64,000 nucleotides of DNA from Gordonibacter sp. 28C (GCF_003339845.1 NZ_PPTR01000014.1:1-64000); one strand, 5' to 3'; counted from the first letter of the stretch, positions 35,482-44,054 are shown. Made by a program: numbers and translations. The notes: generated from the sequence alone by a model not told the origin.

Positions 35482-35799
35482 ATGGCTGAGATACTCGAGG
35501 CGGCGATGCTGGTCTGTTTCGGACTGTCGTGGCCGCTCAACGCGTTCAAGAACTACAAGGCGGCCACCGCCGTCGGAACGAGCTGGCAGTTCATAGCGCT
35601 CATCACCGTCGGCTACGTGGCCGGCATCGCGGCGAAGTTCGCGTCGGGCCAGACCAACTGGGTGCTCGTCGTGTACTTCGTCAACATGGTGTGCTTGGCG
35701 GCGAACTGGCTCGTGTACTTCAGGAACCGCCGGCTCGACAAGGCGCAGGCCGCCGCTCGCGAAGAGGGGCGCTCCTTCGAGCAGGCAACGGTAATCTGA
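35482..35799 (+). CDS. Small PQ-loop/SemiSWEET-like membrane protein
   Basis: The 105-residue protein has three membrane helices: ILEAAMLVCFGLSWPLNAFKNYKA, SWQFIALITVGYVAGIAAKFA and WVLVVYFVNMVCLAANWLVYFRN. The WPLNAFKNYKAATAVGTS segment resembles a degenerate PQ-loop as in SemiSWEET half-transporters, which dimerise to carry small solutes. The assignment rests on pattern only. It is divergent from a LysR regulator and precedes an M16C protease gene by 102 bases. Confidence 0.55.
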   Translation: MAEILEAAMLVCFGLSWPLNAFKNYKAATAVGTSWQFIALITVGYVAGIAAKFASGQTNWVLVVYFVNMVCLAANWLVYFRNRRLDKAQAAAREEGRSFEQATVI

Positions 35800-35901
35800 T
35801 GATGCGGTGAACGGCTCGGACGCCGGCAAGCGGCCGGTCGGGGGTTGTGCGACAATGAGGGGAAACTCTTATGGCGCACTCCTTACGAAAGGCGACCTCC
35901 C

Positions 35902-38900
35902 ATGGAACTGGAAATCGACGACCGATTGCACGGGTTCACCGTGCTCACGCGCGAAGAACTGCCCGAGATCGACGGCACGGCGTACACGCTCGCACACCGG
36001 AAGAGCGGCGCGAGGCTGCTCTACCTGGCGAACGACGACGCCAACAAGGCGTTCTCCATCGCGTTCAAGACCCCGCCGGCCGACGACACGGGCGTGTTCC
36101 ACATCCTTGAGCACTCGGTGCTGTGCGGGTCGGACAAGTTCCCCGTGAAGGAGCCGTTCGTCGACCTGCTGAAAAGCTCCATGCAGACGTTCCTGAACGC
36201 CATGACGTTCCCCGACAAGACCATGTACCCGGTGGCCAGCACCAACGAGCAGGACCTGCTCAACCTCATGGACGTGTACCTGGACGCGGTGCTTCATCCG
36301 GCCATCTACCGCAAGCCCGCCATCTTCGAGCAGGAGGGATGGCACTACGAGCTGGCGGCCGACGTGGAGGCCGACGAGGGCGATTCCGTGGCGGGCGAGA
36401 TGGTGGCGAGCACCGAGGCGCAGGACGGCTCCGCCGAGCTCGTGCTCAACGGCGTGGTGTACAACGAGATGAAGGGCGCGCTGTCCGACCCGAACTCCGT
36501 GCTCTACGACGAGTTGCAAGCGGCGCTTTTCCCCGACACGGCCTACCGCTTCGAGTCGGGCGGCACGCCCCGCGCCATTCCCGACCTCACCTACGAGCGG
36601 TTCCTCGAGGAGCACGCGCGCCACTACCGCCTGAGCAACAGCTACCTCACGCTCTACGGCGATGTGGACCTCGACCGCATGCTGGCGTTCTTGGACGAGG
36701 AGTACCTCTCCCCCGTGTCGGACGAGGAGGCTGCCCGCGACGCCGCGCGCACGGAGGCCGGCGAGCCGCCGCTCGCCCCCCACGCGCTGGAGGCCCAGGC
36801 CCCGGTGACGAACCCCGACGTGGTGAGGATCATGGACACGGCCCCCGAGAACGCCTGCGCGGGCTTGGGCTACGTCATTGGCGACGTCGCCGAACGGACG
36901 CGCATCGTGGCGGTGGACATACTGCTGGACGCGCTCATGGGCAGCAACGAGGCGCCCGTGAAACGGGCCCTGCTGGACGCCGACTTGGCCGACGACGTGC
37001 AGGCTTTCCTGGCCGACTCGCTGCTGCAGCCGTTCGCGGTCGTGCAGTTGCGGGGCTCGAAGCCCGGGGCCGCCGAGCGGTTCCGAGGCGCCTTCGAGGA
37101 CGCGCTGCGCGCCGTGGCGGAGCAGGGCGTCGACCGCACGCTGGTGGAGGCGTCGCTCTCGCGCGCCGAGTTCGTCATGCGCGAGCGCGAGTTCGGCATT
37201 CCCGACGGCGTGGCGCTTTCCATGACGGCGCTGTCGGGCTGGCTCTACGACGACGAGATGGCCACGACCTACCTGCGCTATGAGGACGACTTCGCCTTCC
37301 TGCGCCGCGAGCTGGACAACGGCTACTTCGAACGCCTGCTGGTCGACGTGTTCCTGGAGAGCGACCACTGGGCGCTGGCCGAGGTGCGCCCCGTGGAGGG
37401 CGGCGAGGACGCCTACGAGGCCGACCGCCTGCGCGCCGCCGAAGCGGGCATGGGACCGGACGACTTTGCGCGCGTGGCCGACGAGGAGGCCGAGCTGCGC
37501 CGCCTGCAGACCGAACCGGACGCGCCCGAGGCGCTCGCCACCCTGCCGCGCCTGTCCGTGGCCGACATCGGAGGCGCACCCGAGGAGCCTTCCTACGGGC
37601 TGGTGGACGGCACCCCCGTTCCCTGCCTGCGCCACGACGTGGCAACGCACGGCATCGCGTACGCCTATCGCTACTTCGATCTGGAGCGCGCGAGCTTCGA
37701 GGAGCTGCCGTACGTGAGCGTGCTGGGGCTCGTGCTGGGCAAGCTGGGCACCGCGCGGCACACGGCCGCCGAGATCGACACGCTGGTGAACGGGCGGTTG
37801 GGCAACCTCTCGTTCTACGCCGAGATCCACGAGAGCGAGAACGATCCCCACGCGCTGACGCCGAAGCTCGTGGTGAGCGCGAGCGCGTTGACCGAGAACG
37901 TGGAGGCCACCTGCGAGCTGCCGCTGGAGATCATGCTGGAAACCGATTTCTCGGACACGGGAAAGATCAAAGATGTGCTGCAGCAGAAGCGCATAAGCAT
38001 GGAGCAGAGCTTCGCCGCGGCGGGGCACGCGGCCGCCATGGCTCGCGTGGCGTCGTACTACCTGCCCGCCGGCGTGCTGCGCGAGCAGCTGGGCGGCGTC
38101 GACTTCTACCGCTTCCTGAAGGATTTGCTGGCCCATTACGACGAGCGCGCGGACGAGTTGGCCGAGCGTCTGGCCGACCTTGCCGGGCGCCTGTTCGTGG
38201 ACGACGGCTGCACGGTGAGCTTCACGGGCGCCGACGGGGACTTCGAGCGCTTCTGGAAGGCCGGCGCCGTCACGGGCCGCACGGGCTCCTCCGCCCGTCC
38301 GCTGGCCGCTCCCGAGCCCGTCGTGCGCAACGAGGCGTTCGTCGTGCCCTCCGACGTGTGCTACGCGGCGCAGGGCTTCGACCGGCGCGCCACGGGCGGT
38401 GCCTACACGGGCGCCTGGCAGGTGGCGGCACGGGCGCTGTCCTACGACTTCCTCTGGAACGAGGTGCGCGTGAAGGGCGGTGCCTACGGCGCCGGCTTCG
38501 GCGCGACGCGCACGGGCAACCTGCGCTTCTACTCGTACCGCGACCCGCACCTGGACGAGACGCTCGCGCGCTTCGCCGACTCCGCCGCCTGGCTCGCAGC
38601 GTTCGAGCCGGAACCCGAGGCCATGGAGGGGTACGTGGTGAGCACGGTGGCCGGCTTCGACGCGCCGCTCAAGGCCCGCATGCTGGCCCGCCGCCAGGAC
38701 GGCGACTTCTTCGGCGGCCGCACGCCCGAGGCGCGGAGGCAGACCCGCGAGGAGATGGTGGGCGCCGATCCGCAGGCCGTGCGCGCGCTGGGCGCCCCGC
38801 TGGCCGACGCCGTGTCGCGCGACGCCGTGTGCGTGTTCGGCGGCAAGGACATCCTCGAGGCCTCCCGTGCCGGCCTTGCCATGGTGGACCTGTTGAACGA

Positions 38901-38904
38901 GTAG
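35902..38904 (+). CDS. M16C-family zinc metalloprotease (PreP-like)
   Basis: The 1000-residue protein has the inverted zinc motif HILEH (H67, E70, H71), with the distal Glu ligand in the VVYNEMKGALSDP region near residue 190, and two halves each of about 480 residues as in presequence protease/insulinase-like M16C enzymes. It encloses and degrades peptides up to about 60 residues, in the cytosol because no signal peptide is present. Start at ATG 35902 after AAAGG. In this amino-acid-using genome, peptide recycling is the natural role (inference). Confidence 0.93.
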   Translation: MELEIDDRLHGFTVLTREELPEIDGTAYTLAHRKSGARLLYLANDDANKAFSIAFKTPPADDTGVFHILEHSVLCGSDKFPVKEPFVDLLKSSMQTFLNAMTFPDKTMYPVASTNEQDLLNLMDVYLDAVLHPAIYRKPAIFEQEGWHYELAADVEADEGDSVAGEMVASTEAQDGSAELVLNGVVYNEMKGALSDPNSVLYDELQAALFPDTAYRFESGGTPRAIPDLTYERFLEEHARHYRLSNSYLTLYGDVDLDRMLAFLDEEYLSPVSDEEAARDAARTEAGEPPLAPHALEAQAPVTNPDVVRIMDTAPENACAGLGYVIGDVAERTRIVAVDILLDALMGSNEAPVKRALLDADLADDVQAFLADSLLQPFAVVQLRGSKPGAAERFRGAFEDALRAVAEQGVDRTLVEASLSRAEFVMREREFGIPDGVALSMTALSGWLYDDEMATTYLRYEDDFAFLRRELDNGYFERLLVDVFLESDHWALAEVRPVEGGEDAYEADRLRAAEAGMGPDDFARVADEEAELRRLQTEPDAPEALATLPRLSVADIGGAPEEPSYGLVDGTPVPCLRHDVATHGIAYAYRYFDLERASFEELPYVSVLGLVLGKLGTARHTAAEIDTLVNGRLGNLSFYAEIHESENDPHALTPKLVVSASALTENVEATCELPLEIMLETDFSDTGKIKDVLQQKRISMEQSFAAAGHAAAMARVASYYLPAGVLREQLGGVDFYRFLKDLLAHYDERADELAERLADLAGRLFVDDGCTVSFTGADGDFERFWKAGAVTGRTGSSARPLAAPEPVVRNEAFVVPSDVCYAAQGFDRRATGGAYTGAWQVAARALSYDFLWNEVRVKGGAYGAGFGATRTGNLRFYSYRDPHLDETLARFADSAAWLAAFEPEPEAMEGYVVSTVAGFDAPLKARMLARRQDGDFFGGRTPEARRQTREEMVGADPQAVRALGAPLADAVSRDAVCVFGGKDILEASRAGLAMVDLLNE

Positions 38905-38930
38905 CGCGCCCTCCCGCAGCCCGCACCGAA

Positions 38931-38974
38931 AATGCGCTCCAGCAAGCTAACGCGCTGGAGCGCATTCGTTTTTT
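38931..38974 (+). terminator. Rho-independent terminator of the M16C gene
   Basis: AATGCGCTCCAGC pairs with GCTGGAGCGCATT (13 bp), followed by CGTTTTTTC, 27 bases past the stop. Confidence 0.9.
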
Positions 38975-39076
38975 CATCCTCCTTTTTCCATCGTCCGGTC
39001 TTCACCACCCGTTTCCTTAAACGCCCCCTCCTCGATGCTCGTTTTTTCCTCGGCGTCGACAGGCGTTCGCACACGA

Positions 39077-39092
39077 TGTTTCATGTGAAACA
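39077..39092. promoter_or_regulatory. parS-like palindrome TGTTTCATGTGAAACA
   Basis: This 16-mer differs by one base from the well-known ParB-binding parS consensus TGTTTCACGTGAAACA. It sits in a 462-bp intergenic region between a terminator and the sufC promoter. A true parS would load ParB and usually lies in the origin-proximal part of the chromosome. No parA or parB gene is in the window. Confidence 0.55.
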
Positions 39093-39366
39093 TTTGTACG
39101 TTTTTCCGAACGGTGCGCTCGCCTTGTCGCAAACAAAAAGAACATTCATGTTTCCGCACCGGTCATTTGAGCTAGAATTAGCGGTTGGAACGAATCGGCG
39201 CATGAGAGGGTCGCCCGACCTTCGCGATCGACCGGCCGCGCCTGCGGACCGGTGGCCCGAAGGCGGCACGCGTTCAGGGGGTTCGCGGCCGCCGCCGCTT
39301 GACCTCATGCGCCATAAATGGTAGTAATAGAGTATCAATTAGAGGGAGAGACGGAGAGCACCTGCC
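39093..39366. other. Leader/promoter region of the SUF-type pair
   Basis: TAGAAT at 39173-39178, with TTTCCG 16 bases upstream, is a possible promoter. TATCAAT near 39335 is a second -10-like element closer to the gene. GGAGAG stands before the ATG. No gene is supported between 39093 and 39366. Confidence 0.4.
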
Positions 39367-40143
39367 ATGTTGGAACTGAAGAACCTCACGTTTGAAGTGC
39401 CGCTGTCAGAGGGCGCCCAAGAGACGAAACGCATCATCGACGACCTCACGCTCACGATCCCCGACGACCGGTTCACGGTCATCACGGGCCCGAACGGCGG
39501 CGGCAAGTCGACGCTCGCCAAGCTCATCATGGGCGTGGAGCAACCGACGGGCGGCCAGATCCTGTTCGACGGCGAGGATATCACGAACCTGTCCATATCC
39601 GAGCGCGCCAAGAAGGGCATCGGCTACGGCTTCCAGCAGCCCGCCCGCTTCAAGGGCATGAAGGTGAAGAAGCTGCTGGACATCGCCGCCGGCAAGAAGC
39701 TGCCCATGCTGGCGTGCAACGAGTACCTGGCCCGCGTGGGCCTGTGCTCGGCGAACTACCTCACCCGCGAGGTGGACAAGAACCTGTCCGGCGGCGAGGT
39801 GAAGCGCATCGAGATAGCCACCATCTTGGCCCGCGATCCGAAACTGGCCATCTACGACGAGCCCGAGGCGGGCATCGACCTGTGGAGCTTCGACCGTCTG
39901 ACCGAGACGTTCCGCGACATCCACGAGGCGCGCGACGGCCGCTCCATCGTCATCATCTCGCACCAGGAGCGCATCATCCAGCTGGCCGACGAGATCGTGT
40001 TGCTGCGCAACGGCAAGGTTGTCGAGACGGGCTCTCCCGCCGACCTCATGCCGAAGCTCGGCTTCGTGGCGAAGGGCATACCCGGCTGCACGTTCACCGA
40101 GCCGCCCGAGCTGCACCTCACCGAAATCGCCACGACCTGCTAA
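39367..40143 (+). CDS. sufC: SufC/SmsC-type Fe-S cluster assembly ATPase
   Basis: The 258-residue ABC ATPase has Walker A GPNGGGKSTLAKL, Q-loop GFQQPARFKGM, signature NLSGGEVKRIEIA and Walker B LAIYDEPEAGIDLWSF, the SufC form. SufC drives conformational change of the SufB/D scaffold during [Fe-S] assembly in the cytosol. Only one partner scaffold gene follows (40200), 56 bases downstream; sufS, sufU, sufE and sufD are absent from the neighbourhood. Confidence 0.92.
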   Translation: MLELKNLTFEVPLSEGAQETKRIIDDLTLTIPDDRFTVITGPNGGGKSTLAKLIMGVEQPTGGQILFDGEDITNLSISERAKKGIGYGFQQPARFKGMKVKKLLDIAAGKKLPMLACNEYLARVGLCSANYLTREVDKNLSGGEVKRIEIATILARDPKLAIYDEPEAGIDLWSFDRLTETFRDIHEARDGRSIVIISHQERIIQLADEIVLLRNGKVVETGSPADLMPKLGFVAKGIPGCTFTEPPELHLTEIATTC

Positions 40144-40199
40144 CCCCTGGCGGCGCGCCAACGCGCGCGGGCCGCACGAACCCTGAAAAGGAGGCCATC

Positions 40200-41129
40200 A
40201 TGGCCGTTGATCTTTCCCCTATCGACGAGAGCCTGCTCGCCGAGATCGCCAACATACACGGCATGCCGAAAGGCGCGTTCAACATCCGCAAGGACGGACA
40301 GCTCGTGGAACGCCATTCCTCGGCGAACATCGAGATTTCCACCAAAACGGACAACCCCGGCATCGACATCCGCATCAAGGCCGGCACGAAGGGCGAGACG
40401 GTGTACATCCCCGTCATCGTCACGCAGGCGGGCCTGAAGGACGTGGTGTACAACACGTTTTACATCGAGGACGACTGCGACGTGACCATCGTGGCCGGCT
40501 GCGGCATCCACAACGAGAGCCACCAGGCCTCCGAGCACGACGGCATCCATACGTTCTACTGCGGCAAGAACAGCCACGTGAAGTACGTGGAGAAGCACTA
40601 CGGCGAGGGAACCGGCACCGGCGAGCGCATTTTGAACCCCGTGACGAACGTCGTCATGGAGGAGAACTCCAGCTGCGAGATGGAGCTCACCCAGCTGCGC
40701 GGCGTGTCGTCCACCGTGCGCGACACGAACGCCGAGCTGGGAGCGAACGCGAAGCTCGTGCTGACGGAGAAGCTGCTGACGCACGACGACCAGGTGGCGA
40801 CGTCGAACATGAAGATCGAGCTCAAGGGAGACGACTCCAGCGTGCAGGTGGTCTCGCGCTCGGTGGCGCAGGACAACTCCAAGCAGATCTTCAACCCGCT
40901 GGTCATCGGCGAGGCGGCCTGCCGCGGGCACGTCCAGTGCGACGCCATTATCATGGGCAAGGCCAAGGTCACGGCCATCCCCGGCATCGAGGCCGCCAGC
41001 GAGGACGCCATGCTGGTGCACGAGGCCGCCATCGGCAAGATCGCCGGCGACCAGATCGTCAAGCTCATGACGCTGGGCCTGAACGAGGAAGAGGCCGAGC
41101 AGGAGATCCTGGAGGACTTCCTGAACTGA
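40200..41129 (+). CDS. Short SufB/SufD-type scaffold protein (SmsB-like)
   Basis: The 309-residue protein has the SufBD beta-helix core, e.g. IKAGTKGETVYIPVIVTQAG, TQLRGVSSTVRD and KQIFNPLVIGEAACRGHVQCDAIIMG. Its C-terminus is EASEDAMLVHEAAIGKIAGDQIVKLMTLGLNEEEAEQEIL, where His and Glu match SufB/D cluster ligands. It lacks the ~150-residue N-terminal extension of classical SufB (about 470 residues). One SufC plus one short SufB corresponds to the minimal SMS layout described in archaea and anaerobes. AAAAGGAGG precedes the ATG. Confidence 0.88.
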   Translation: MAVDLSPIDESLLAEIANIHGMPKGAFNIRKDGQLVERHSSANIEISTKTDNPGIDIRIKAGTKGETVYIPVIVTQAGLKDVVYNTFYIEDDCDVTIVAGCGIHNESHQASEHDGIHTFYCGKNSHVKYVEKHYGEGTGTGERILNPVTNVVMEENSSCEMELTQLRGVSSTVRDTNAELGANAKLVLTEKLLTHDDQVATSNMKIELKGDDSSVQVVSRSVAQDNSKQIFNPLVIGEAACRGHVQCDAIIMGKAKVTAIPGIEAASEDAMLVHEAAIGKIAGDQIVKLMTLGLNEEEAEQEILEDFLN

Positions 41130-41177
41130 TCCGTTACGTTGGCCTTGCGGCCGGCGAGATAGAAGATTCGATGCAGG

Positions 41178-41206
41178 AAAGGGGCCGCGAAGGCCCCTTT
41201 CCTTTT
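41178..41206 (+). terminator. Terminator of the SUF-type pair
   Basis: AAAGGGGCC-GCGAA-GGCCCCTTT followed by CCTTTT, about 50 bases past the stop. Confidence 0.85.
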
Positions 41207-41281
41207 GAGGGCCGCATTGCAGGTCGTCGGAAGAAGGGGCATCGGCCGAGGCGGACAAGGTCGCCGCCTGCATGAACGAGC

Positions 41282-41315
41282 AAGCGCCCGTCGCTTTGCA
41301 TGGCGACGGGCGCTT
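41282..41315 (-). terminator. Hairpin ending the solute-binding protein gene
   Basis: AAGCGCCCGTCGC and GCGACGGGCGCTT form a 13-bp stem about 50 bases past the leftward stop. No T-run of note. Confidence 0.6.
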
Positions 41316-41367
41316 GCTTGCGAATCCCGGCAGGCTCAAGCCTCCCGCCGACGTTCGATCGGAAACG

Positions 41368-42348
41368 CTATGCGGCCTGCGGCTGGACGGCGTTCTCGCC
41401 GGCGTTGTCTCCTGCGTCGCCCTCTTCCTCATCGGCATCCGACCCGTCGCCGTCCGAGGTGCTGCTCGCCGCCGCGTTGCCCTGCTGGGTGGTGGTGCCC
41501 GTGCCATTCGTCTTCGTGGACGTGGCGCCCGCCGTGAGCGGCAGCGTCGACGTGTCGAGCGCGGAGCCGAGCCACTTCTTCTCTATGACCGACACCATGC
41601 CGCCGCCCGTGAGCGACTCGACCGCAGCGGACACGGCCTGCTTCAGCTCGGTGTTCGTGTCGAGCACGCCGACGCAGTAGCCGCCGGGCTGCTGCATGAG
41701 CGCAACGATGTGCGCGTCGTAGCCGTTGCCGTTCGCGGCGTACATGCCGATGATGGCGTCGGCCGCCACGTACTGCACGGTTCCCGCGTCGAGGTCGGAG
41801 AACGCGCTCTTCAGATCGTTCTCGGCCACGAGGGAGTCCTCGCCGAACTCGTTGGTGACCTGCCAGGAGCTCGTGGACGACACCTGGGCGGCTATCTTGG
41901 GTGCGGACGCCTTCGTGGGCACCGTCGTGTTCGATGTCGTGGAGAACAGCGCAACGCCCTTGGGCAGGTACGCCGCCGACCGCCAGAACGACACATCGGT
42001 TTCGGAGCCGATACCCATGGCGATGTCGACCTTGCCCTCCTTGAGCGCGGTTTCGGGGTCCGTGCCCACGTCGACGATCTCCAGCTTCAAACCCAGTTCG
42101 TCGGCGAGCGCGGCGGCCACGTCGACGTCGATGCCCACGATCTTGGACGAGGACGAGGGTGATCCGGCCATCGGCGGGGATCCGGCGTTCACGCCCACGC
42201 GCAGCGTGCCGTCCTTGCCGATGGTCGGCGTCGTTACGGTCGGGCTCTTCTCGGGAGGGGTGTAGCTTTGCTGCGACGAGCACCCTGCCAGCACCATCGC
42301 CAGGCAAGCGGCCGCCGCGCAGCATGCGAGCGCCTTCATACGCTTCAT
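41368..42348 (-). CDS. Orphan amino-acid-type solute-binding lipoprotein
   Basis: The 326-residue protein has a lipoprotein signal ending in LAGC (C23) and a family-3 periplasmic-binding fold: LRVGVNAGSPPMAG, IVGIDVDVAAALADELGLKLEIVDV, LKEGKVDIAMGIG, VIEKKWLGSAL. It would bind polar amino acids at the cell surface. Residues after about 275 form an unusual Ser/Thr/Asn then Asp/Glu-rich low-complexity tail. No permease or ATPase gene is adjacent. GGAGG stands ten bases before the ATG. Confidence 0.88.
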   Translation of the reverse strand: MKRMKALACCAAAACLAMVLAGCSSQQSYTPPEKSPTVTTPTIGKDGTLRVGVNAGSPPMAGSPSSSSKIVGIDVDVAAALADELGLKLEIVDVGTDPETALKEGKVDIAMGIGSETDVSFWRSAAYLPKGVALFSTTSNTTVPTKASAPKIAAQVSSTSSWQVTNEFGEDSLVAENDLKSAFSDLDAGTVQYVAADAIIGMYAANGNGYDAHIVALMQQPGGYCVGVLDTNTELKQAVSAAVESLTGGGMVSVIEKKWLGSALDTSTLPLTAGATSTKTNGTGTTTQQGNAAASSTSDGDGSDADEEEGDAGDNAGENAVQPQAA

Positions 42349-42492
42349 ATTCGGTGTGCCTCCATCCGTTTCTCTCTCAAAGCGCCCCTTTCGACTGACC
42401 TAGTCTTTGCCCCCACACTCGCGCACCGGAGCCCAAGCTTGCACCGGGAACCCTCTCGCCCGTCGCGGCCGTATGTCGCGTTTGTAAACGGG

Positions 42493-42553
42493 CGGTGCGA
42501 CTTACCTCTAGGATGCGCCATGATCGCCGACCGACCGAGCCGGTGCGACTTAC
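42493..42553. repeat. 13-bp direct repeat CGGTGCGACTTAC
   Basis: Perfect copies at 42493-42505 and 42541-42553, 48 bp apart, in the 572-bp region between the binding-protein gene and comF. Possibly paired regulator sites; no gene is supported in 42349-42770. Confidence 0.5.
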
Positions 42554-42772
42554 GTGGATCCTTTCGACCGCATCTGCCATGGACTTGGGGCAAACGCCCC
42601 GCAACTACAGACTCGAAAGAAGCACCGTTCAGTTTACCAGATAGGGAAAACCCTCGGAAGCACAGCCCCCAGAAACGCACGAATAGGTCCGGAGGAGCGC
42701 TACCGTTCGCATTCGCCATCTTGTACGCGGGCCGGAGTCGAAGCGGCTTCGCACGGCGGCCGCACGATCATG

Positions 42773-42904
42773 CAAGGTTGCGGTGGCGGGCGCGCAAGGC
42801 TCGCGCGGCCGACGAGCAAGGTCCGCGCGGTTTTCGCGCAAGATCCGTGCAAGGTTCGCGCGACGCGGCGACGGTCGGAATACGGTCGGCGGGCAAGGTT
42901 GCGG
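42773..42904. repeat. Array of twelve degenerate 11-mers (CAAGGTTCGCG-type) before comF
   Basis: Cut into 11-base units from 42773, the sequence reads CAAGGTTGCGG, TGGCGGGCGCG, CAAGGCTCGCG, CGGCCGACGAG, CAAGGTCCGCG, CGGTTTTCGCG, CAAGATCCGTG, CAAGGTTCGCG, CGACGCGGCGA, CGGTCGGAATA, CGGTCGGCGGG, CAAGGTTGCGG. Every CAAGG/CAAGA lies at a multiple of 11 bp from the first. Units begin with C(A/G)(A/G)G and often end CGCG. The 11-bp period is not a multiple of three, so it is not a coding repeat. It runs directly into the comF promoter region. Confidence 0.7.
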
Positions 42905-42920
42905 CGCTATGCTCGAAGGC

Positions 42921-43655
42921 ATGTCCTTCCTTGTCGAAAGAGCGCACGTGTACGCCGCCGGCGCGGCCGAGGCCTTGGCCGAAACGCTGTGGCCGACCCG
43001 CTGCGCTGTGTGCGACGCGCCCGGGGAGGTGCTGTGCGGCTCTTGCCTGCGCGCCCTGCCCTATCTGGACTGGTGGCGCGCCTGCCCGAGATGCGGGGCC
43101 CCGTTCGGGCGCGTGCAGTGCAGCGAGTGCAACCCCGTGACGCTTTCGCGCGCGGGTCGGGACGGCGTGCCCTTCGACGGGTGCGCGAGCGCCGTCACGT
43201 TCGAGGAGGATGCCGCCCGCATCGTGCGCGCGTACAAGGACCAGGGGGAGCGCCGTCTGTCCGAGTCCATGGCCCTGCTCATGGCTCGCGCCTGCCCGCC
43301 CACCTGGGAGGCCGACGCAGTGGCATTCGTGCCGGCCTCGTCCGCCGCAAGGCGGCGACGCGGATTCGACCATGCGGAGCTGCTGGCGCAGGGCGCGGCG
43401 CGGCGTCTCGGCCTGCCGTGCACGTCGCCGCTCGCCCGCCCCCGCACCCGCGACCAGCGCTCGCTGTCGCGCCGGGCGCGCCTGGACAACACGGCCGGCC
43501 GCTTCGAGGCCCTGCCGGGGGCCACCGTGCCCGAGCGCGTGCTGCTGGTGGACGACGTGTGCACCACGGGCGCCACGCTGTTCGACGCCACCGACGCCCT
43601 GCGCCGCGCCGGCGCCGAACGCGTGTGGTGCCTCACCTTCGCCCGCGTTTGGTAG
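42921..43655 (+). CDS. comF: ComF-family phosphoribosyltransferase-like protein
   Basis: The 244-residue protein has an N-terminal double zinc ribbon (CAVCDAPGEVLCGSC, CPRCGAPFGRVQCSEC). A PRTase domain follows with VRAYKDQGERRLS, FVPASSAARRRRGFDHAELLA and the phosphoribosyl-pyrophosphate loop VLLVDDVCTTGATL. ComF is needed for DNA uptake in competent bacteria; elsewhere its role is unclear. The start is ATG 42921 or 42909; TATGCT at 42908-42913 could be a -10 that makes the 42921 ATG leaderless. No other competence gene is nearby. Confidence 0.9.
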   Translation: MSFLVERAHVYAAGAAEALAETLWPTRCAVCDAPGEVLCGSCLRALPYLDWWRACPRCGAPFGRVQCSECNPVTLSRAGRDGVPFDGCASAVTFEEDAARIVRAYKDQGERRLSESMALLMARACPPTWEADAVAFVPASSAARRRRGFDHAELLAQGAARRLGLPCTSPLARPRTRDQRSLSRRARLDNTAGRFEALPGATVPERVLLVDDVCTTGATLFDATDALRRAGAERVWCLTFARVW

Positions 43656-43722
43656 AACCGGCCCGCAATGCAGAAAGGACGGCCTTCATGAACGACCCGT
43701 AGGCGGCATCGGCTTGGCCAAC

Positions 43723-43751
43723 TTGACCGAAAATCAAACGATCATTATACT
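43723..43751 (+). promoter_or_regulatory. Promoter of the toxin-antitoxin-like pair
   Basis: TTGACC (43723-43728) and TATACT (43746-43751), with a 17-base spacer, stand 29 bases before the first ATG. Confidence 0.8.
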
Positions 43752-43779
43752 TATGCAATACAAAAGTAGGAGCCTTGAT

Positions 43780-44052
43780 ATGGATCCAAACATCACCGTG
43801 CATCGTCGCGTTCGAGATCGTCACCCGGAACTTGCGAACGACGACGTACTCGCAGCTTGGAAGAACGCCATCGCATCTACGCAGAGAATACGGAAGAGCC
43901 CGAACGAATACGTTGCCATCGGCTTCGACGGCAACGGGAGACTCGTAGAGATGGTGGCAACCCGGCTCGCCAACGGCAATTGGCCCATATACCACGCCAT
44001 GACGCCGCCTTCCGCGAACACGTTCAAAGAGCTGAGGATCGAAAGGAGCTGA
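43780..44052 (+). CDS. Putative toxin of a BrnTA-like module
   Basis: The 90-residue protein contains VAIGFDGNGRLVEMVATRL and WPIYHAMTPPSANTFKEL after a helical start (DVLAAWKNAIAS). Size, beta-rich core and position just before a ribbon-helix-helix gene match BrnT-type RNase toxins, though close sequence identity cannot be claimed. AGGAG is seven bases before the ATG. Base composition is visibly lower in GC than in the neighbours, suggesting transfer. A gene outside toxin-antitoxin systems remains possible. Confidence 0.6.
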   Translation: MDPNITVHRRVRDRHPELANDDVLAAWKNAIASTQRIRKSPNEYVAIGFDGNGRLVEMVATRLANGNWPIYHAMTPPSANTFKELRIERS

Positions 44053-44054
44053 AA

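Noticed and set aside
39060-39160. Short leftward frame reading MFHMKH across the parS-like site
   Set aside because: MFHVKH-type peptides arise automatically from reading a parS palindrome; the frame has no domain and overlaps the intergenic promoter region.
42773-42904. Repeat array considered as CRISPR
   Set aside because: Units are 11 bp and contiguous with no unique spacers, and no cas gene is present.
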